Shown in pieces: positions 59,440 to 64,000 of a DNA stretch of 64,000 nt. Source of the DNA: Sphagnum compactum (lineage: Eukaryota > Bryophyta > Sphagnopsida > Sphagnales); the NCBI GenBank assembly GCA_965153455.1, contig OZ234499.1:16674271-16738270 (forward strand), in the 5' to 3' direction. The position numbers and the translations under genes are program-made. Each line of letters opens with the position of its first letter. The first letter of the stretch is position 1. Below the pieces are notes generated by a model. That model saw only the letters and a program-made list of their open reading frames with translations, was not told where the DNA came from and did no database searches.

Positions 59440-60240
59440 AAAAAACCCTGGTGACTAGGCTAGTTAGTTTTCTGCTTTTCTTAAAATCCATTACTGTTCT
59501 CATCGGTGACTGGTGGTAGTTAGGGGCTTTGTCACCAGTCTCGAGCTCTCAGAAGAGAGCTAGGTATATAGTGGCGTGCCCATCACATGGTTTCTTCGTA
59601 TCTCTTCTCACGTCTTCTTCTCCTCTCCCTTTATCCAGTGTGATCGGCAGCGCATGTCACATCACATCTTGTTCCTATCTTTCCCAAGGTCTTCTTCCTT
59701 TCTCCGCTTCCCCTCTCATGATCAGCGCTAACTTTTGTTGACGGGACCGGCTTGCAGCTCCTCTACATAGAGGCGTTGAAGGTCACTCCGTGCTTCTATA
59801 TCTTCTCAAGTTTTCTTCTCCTTTCCGGTTCTCTTCTGATCAGCCTTCGGGATCTGCAGAGGTTTCATTTTTTTGCTGCTTATTCTCTTATTCATTGCTG
59901 AATGAAAGAAGAAGCAGCAAGAAAATGAAACCTCTGCAAGAAAATGAAACCTCTGCAGATCCTTCTGATCTCAGATTCTCCTCTGATCGCCCCTCGGGAT
60001 CTGCTGAGATTTCATTATTTCTTCCTGCTCCTTTTTCTTCTATTCATTGCTGAACGCTTCGGGTTCACGGCACCCTATCCTCTAAGACCAGGGTTTGCAC
60101 AGAGTATGTCACTGTCAGTATTTCTAGTGTGCTTGTTTTGGGAAGGGTCCTGTGATTCTTGCACAAAGGTGTTTGTCCGGGGTTGTGGTGGTGCAGCTTG
60201 ATGTAGTTGTTTTCTTTCTTGACAAGTATGCAGAATCCAG
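59440..60240 (+). promoter_or_regulatory. Leader and TATA remnant of the third SPX-B-like copy
   Basis: GGTATATAGTGG (59563) is followed by CATCACATGG and CT-rich leader sequence with an internal tandem copy (second block near 59750-59860, TACATAGAGGCG). Phrases GATCAGCCTTCGGGATCTGC and AGACCAGGGTTTGCACAGAG match the leader of the split copy. A short inverted or direct repeat of CAAGAAAATGAAACCTCTGC lies at 59908-59957. The coding start is not preserved. Confidence 0.55.
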
Positions 60241-60253
60241 TTCATTGCATAGC

Positions 60254-60332
60254 TTTGGTCATGAAAAATACGTTGATTTTCCAGAGCTCCATTTTCGAGC
60301 TCTGGAAAATCAACGAATTTTTCATGACCAAG
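60254..60332 (+). repeat. 36-bp inverted duplication of SPX coding sequence (hairpin with 7-nt loop)
   Basis: The left arm (60254-60289, TTTGGTCATGAAAAATACGT onwards) and the right arm (60297-60332, GAGCTCTGGAAAATCAACGA onwards) are reverse complements at 34 of 36 positions, separated by CATTTTC. The right arm in sense encodes ELWKINEFFMTK, the core SPX helix that is LWKINVFFTATK in SPX-B. Confidence 0.9.
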
Positions 60333-60650
60333 GTTGATGCTTCATGAGCACTAAGTGCAGTACTACATTGTTACAATGCATGTAAGCCATTCTATCACCA
60401 TGCCTGATTATTTTTCTTGGTGTCCACTCTTTAATTTGTTTACAGAACTTCAGCATGTGGTAAGCTGAAGAATCTTACAACCCCACTTTTTGGTATGCTT
60501 CATACAGCAAGACTTGACAACATGTGGCGCAACTTGGAGGAAACCCTGCAAAACAATGTACTTCATCCCTTTGGCTGTACATTCTGGAGGTGAAAGAAAC
60601 TGCTGAATTTAAGATGAATTATGTTCAAGCTTTCTGAGAGTCACCATTAA
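60290..60650 (+). pseudogene. SPX remnant (end of exon 1 and exon 2)
   Basis: After the hairpin arm encoding ELWKINEFF come an intron-like stretch with TAAGCCATTCTATCACCATG (shared with 55987-56005) and ATTTGTTTACAG. The exon 2 relic GAGGAAACCCTGCAAAACAA then TGTACTTCATCCCTTTGGCT matches SPX-B exon 2 (EEARQNILHPSG). It stops within 100 bases. The donor and acceptor positions are conserved, but the coding frame is lost. Confidence 0.7.
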
Positions 60651-60659
60651 ATTCAGGAG

Positions 60660-63060
60660 TTTCTTTTGACTCCAGAATGCATGATGCTCCTCATGATTTC
60701 GTATGTCAGGTGGATCTGTTATGAACATGAAATAGAACTTCCTACACTATCAAGTTTTTCACAGTTTTGACGTTTTTGCATGATCTCTATTTTTTAGAAT
60801 CAACTCATGAGTAATTAACATTAGGCATGGAATTTTTTTGGGCATGTTCCATAATTCCTTGCACAAGCCCTAGAAAGTGTTCAGGACATAATTGCATTAG
60901 TTTATGCAAGGGGAAGATTCAACTATGTCCCAACCTGTCACATGAATTGCACAGTGCATTGGTAATGATATATTCACAGACCAAGGTATTACACATGCCA
61001 AGATTGTGCTTCAGCAGTTGGTTCGATTTTGAACTGAATCTATAAATAAGATCTTGATCAATCTCCAGAAGAGTTGCTGTATTTATGAAAATAGGACATA
61101 GGAGTGCTGCTTCAGCTGAGAACACATGATCAACTCAATTTCCACTATCATGCCCTTGGAATGCACATACATCATGAACCTCCTATGCTTTTGCACTGCA
61201 CCCTGCAAGTGAACACATCAGACACATTTGACACCAAAATGTGACATCATAGAATTGGGTTTTGACATGCATTAAGGTATTTTATTCCCTTCAAGACCGG
61301 GCTCCCTGCACTTGGCCAACATTGACAGATTGTGTAGTTGTCTCTTCTGCAGACCTTTGTTTGTAAGCTGGAGTAAGTTTATAGTAACTCTTTGGGAACG
61401 CAAGATATGCTCAAAGGATATGGGGAAATTCCAGAGACCAAGAGACCAAATCTGAACACATTGTCTTTGCAAAGATGACTAAAGAATGGTCAAGAGAGAA
61501 TGCCATGATAAAAGTGTTAGTTCTATGTTACAATCAATTTTCTCCAGGAATCAAATGCTGGATAAAAACTGGAAGTTCTTTCCATAAGTTTAGAGTTCAC
61601 ATCAGGTGAATCTGTGAGCTCCCCAAGTTCACAGGGCTTTCTGGTTCATGGATGCCAACACAGTGAGTTGAAGCAATTCTGAGCGGACCAACATCTTGCA
61701 ATGTAGCCACTGTCACACCATACATCAGCTTCATTGTTCAAATGGACCTGAGGAATCATCCCACATGGCTTTCAGACCTGAAGATACAATGTCATGTTGA
61801 CTATAGCTGTAAGAATTGGATAAAAGGTGTAATTGACTCTTAATTAAGAGTACCTGGAAGAAGAGGATTTCTTGCAGGGCAGCAGTGTCAGGAACCCCTT
61901 CAGGCCACATGGATTACTACATACACAGCAAAGTGCTGGCTATCCTGAATTTTTGCTGCCACTTTCAATGGTAATCCCATCAGTATAAGTTGGTTGGCAC
62001 CTGTGTATCAATTGTAGTGATCCCCTTCTCACTAGGCCTTGCAAGGGACCAAATCTTTAGATGCTTCCCTAGAAATTGTGGCATAATTCCCTTGACAATT
62101 GTCATAATTGAGCATCAAACTATACAAACAGCATGTCTACTAAACAATCTTTTTCAATTGCTGAAATTTTGACAGTGATCTCCTCATGAAACTCATGCTT
62201 ACTTCAGAGACTTAGTTATTATGGTTTTTAATCCTTCTTTTGATGAAGAATGTATAGAAGATTTAATTGTCAGAGTAAATCTTGATCAAATTTTCATGAT
62301 CCTCTTTTTGTGAAGTTGCACATGGAAGCTGAAGTATCCACATCCACATCCACAAGCATTTGGTAGGAATAGAATGTGCCATGGAAACCTTTCTTGGATC
62401 CTAAATCTACGGGGATCAAAACACATGTTTGACATCTTGGTTGACAAATTTGAGTAAAGCAATCAATGAACATCACACCATTTCCAACACTTTGCTCAAA
62501 AGGACAGGCTGAACCTGCTAATAGACCAGAACCTCAAGACACCTTGAACAATGCTCCCATTGTTCAGAACTCAGTTATGTTCAATATGGAGAGGTTTCAG
62601 AATACAACACAAAGACACAAAGAGGTGGACCCTGGAGGAGTACCTGAGCATGCCAAGTGCTTGGTTCATTGTCATTTGTCACATGTAGGATATCCTTCAG
62701 GAGGGACATTAGCTGATCGACTCAACATGCATGGAATCCTGTTCATTTGAATTAGTTCTTTCTTGTGTCACCCTTTCTCCAGTGCTGCTGAAAATGAGTA
62801 AGGACATCATAGGCTGCTTGGCCATCACTTTTGCAGTGCTAGTCCAGCCATGGCTCTCTGGGACCTCCTACATCTGCCATGGGCCAGCAGAGTGTGTTAC
62901 CTTAGAACCAAGTGCACATGAAGACCAATGACAAGACTGTGCACGACAAAAAATGTTAGGGAGCATATCCATCTGCTGCCTTGGTCTAAATTCGTAAACT
63001 CCTCATAAACACTTCTGTAGTACTCTAGACAGTTCATTTGACAACTCCAGTGTGACATTA
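60660..63060. other. Intergenic DNA, no supported gene
   Basis: Composition is less AT-rich than in most of the window. Short frames exist (61272-61472 minus, 62294-62476 minus, 62466-62750 plus), but none has a recognised motif, consistent neighbours or splice context. It could include decayed retroelement sequence that I cannot place. Confidence 0.45.
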
Positions 63061-63079
63061 ATGTTCCTTTTTTCCAAAA

Positions 63080-63950
63080 AATTGCCCAAAAGGTGTGCTT
63101 TTGTGTGTGTGTGTTTTTCTTTGGGGTTCGAGAGTGGTGGTTTTGATGATTCAAGGAGAAAATGAGCTCCATAAAAGTGGAAGAGGTTTGTTTGTGAGGC
63201 CTTCTTTCTTTCCTTTCTCTTCTGAATTTGGAGCTTTTCTTTGGTTTGGATGTGTTTTCCCTCTCAGATCCAAGCTCTGGATTATTATTATTTTTGAATC
63301 TTTTTCTTTGCAATTTGAACTTCTTTGATTTCTGTGCATTTCACACGCCAAGTGCACTTGGGAGTTGGATTTTGGCTTTTGTCGTCTTCTTTATGTGGAT
63401 GGATGGTTTTTTTGTTTTGAAGATGTCGGCTCTCTTTGTGGGCTTTGCAGTCTGCGAGTACTTGCATGTAGTGGGGTTTTTCCAAGGTTTAATGCTGTTG
63501 TGGATGTGGATATGGGAATTCTTTTGCTTGTTCTGGATTTCCAGGTCATGTTGTACCTGAATGTGAATTGCTTTTGCTGGGCTTGAAATCAAAAGCTAAG
63601 CTCTTCTGTGTTTCTGCTTGTGAATTGAGGGAAATTTTGTCTCCTGCGGTTTCAGATTTCTGCTGCCTAATTGGCTTGGGTGCAGCTGCATTTTTCATAT
63701 ATCTGGTATCTATGTGCTGGTGGCGAGTTGCTACGTTTGGTCTCTGACACCCCGGATCTCTCTGTCTTTGTTTCCTTCCTCTGTGTTGGTCTAGGTAAGG
63801 TTTAGGTATGTCAATGCTGACTGGTGGTGTTTTTTTAATACAGCTTGAGGATGAGTTTGACATAGATCAAGTGTGACCTCTTCAAACCCCTGAGTTGGTC
63901 AAGAAAGAACAAGAGGAGTTCCCAAGCTCATCATCATCACCATCCTGGTA
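63080..63950 (+). other. Possible 5' end of a gene continuing past the window
   Basis: A T-rich leader-like region with GTGTGTGTGTGTTTTTC (63098) is followed by CTGACACCCCGG and TTGGTCTAG|GTAAGG (63795), a good donor. An acceptor TTAATACAG (63843) and a segment with LEDEFDIDQV then a stop come next; in another frame ELVKKEQEEFPSSSSS precedes a possible donor (CCTG|GTAGGC, 63949). No start codon context can be settled, and the product is unknown. Confidence 0.25.
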
Positions 63951-64000
63951 GGCAAATCAATTTCTGAACACTTCTGAGTTGCAAAGACACATAATCCATG

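Noticed and set aside
62466-62750. Plus-strand frame of 94 codons
   Set aside because: No motif, no splice context and ordinary composition; not distinguishable from chance.

Overview
The window reads as nuclear DNA of a land plant with a large, repeat-rich genome. It is AT-rich and has GT-AG introns, pyrimidine-rich leaders, several MITE families, Ty3/gypsy debris and plant SPX-domain genes. The gypsy and other element families recall copies I associate with non-angiosperm plants (gymnosperm or fern). That placement is inference; the sequence does not fix it. No rRNA, tRNA or CRISPR array was seen.

The real genes are a dispersed cluster of divergent SPX-only genes. Three are intact with identical intron positions and phases: SPX-A (minus, 10535-11717, 225 aa), SPX-B (plus, 20242-21637, 358 aa) and SPX-C (minus, 23651-25438, 417 aa). 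Decayed relatives are a duplicated SPX-C 3' end (26000-26925), a copy split by a 6.85-kb insertion (47.65-48.95 plus 55.84-56.51 kb) and a remnant at 59.4-60.65 kb. The plus-strand copies share a TATA-containing, CT-rich leader. Both decayed copies carry inverted duplications of SPX exon 1 that fold into hairpins.

The most striking mobile element is a broken Ty3/gypsy element on the minus strand (about 8.9 to 4.85 kb). It has a C5-cytosine DNA methyltransferase-like domain between the protease and the reverse transcriptase. A second fragment (43.1-44.8 kb), apparently of the same family, carries integrase followed by a PHD-like zinc finger.

From 26.9 to 43.1 kb lies a repeat zone. It holds a frameshifted RING-H2 gene, three copies of an 800-817-bp MITE family (one with a perfect 84-bp palindrome), and a minus-strand transposase-like gene of an uncharacterised family. 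That gene is broken up by one of these MITEs, by minisatellite growth and by another insertion.

The 48.95-55.81 kb insertion carries its own TATA box, a spliced but degenerate zinc-finger gene whose first intron is an array of palindromes, and several kilobases of a satellite with the core GGTATTGCATTTAGGG. The rest (roughly 2.4-4.8, 12-19, 31-33.4, 41-42.3, 45-46.3 and 61-63 kb) is AT-rich intergenic DNA with small duplications and no supportable gene. The last kilobase may be the 5' end of a gene continuing beyond the window.
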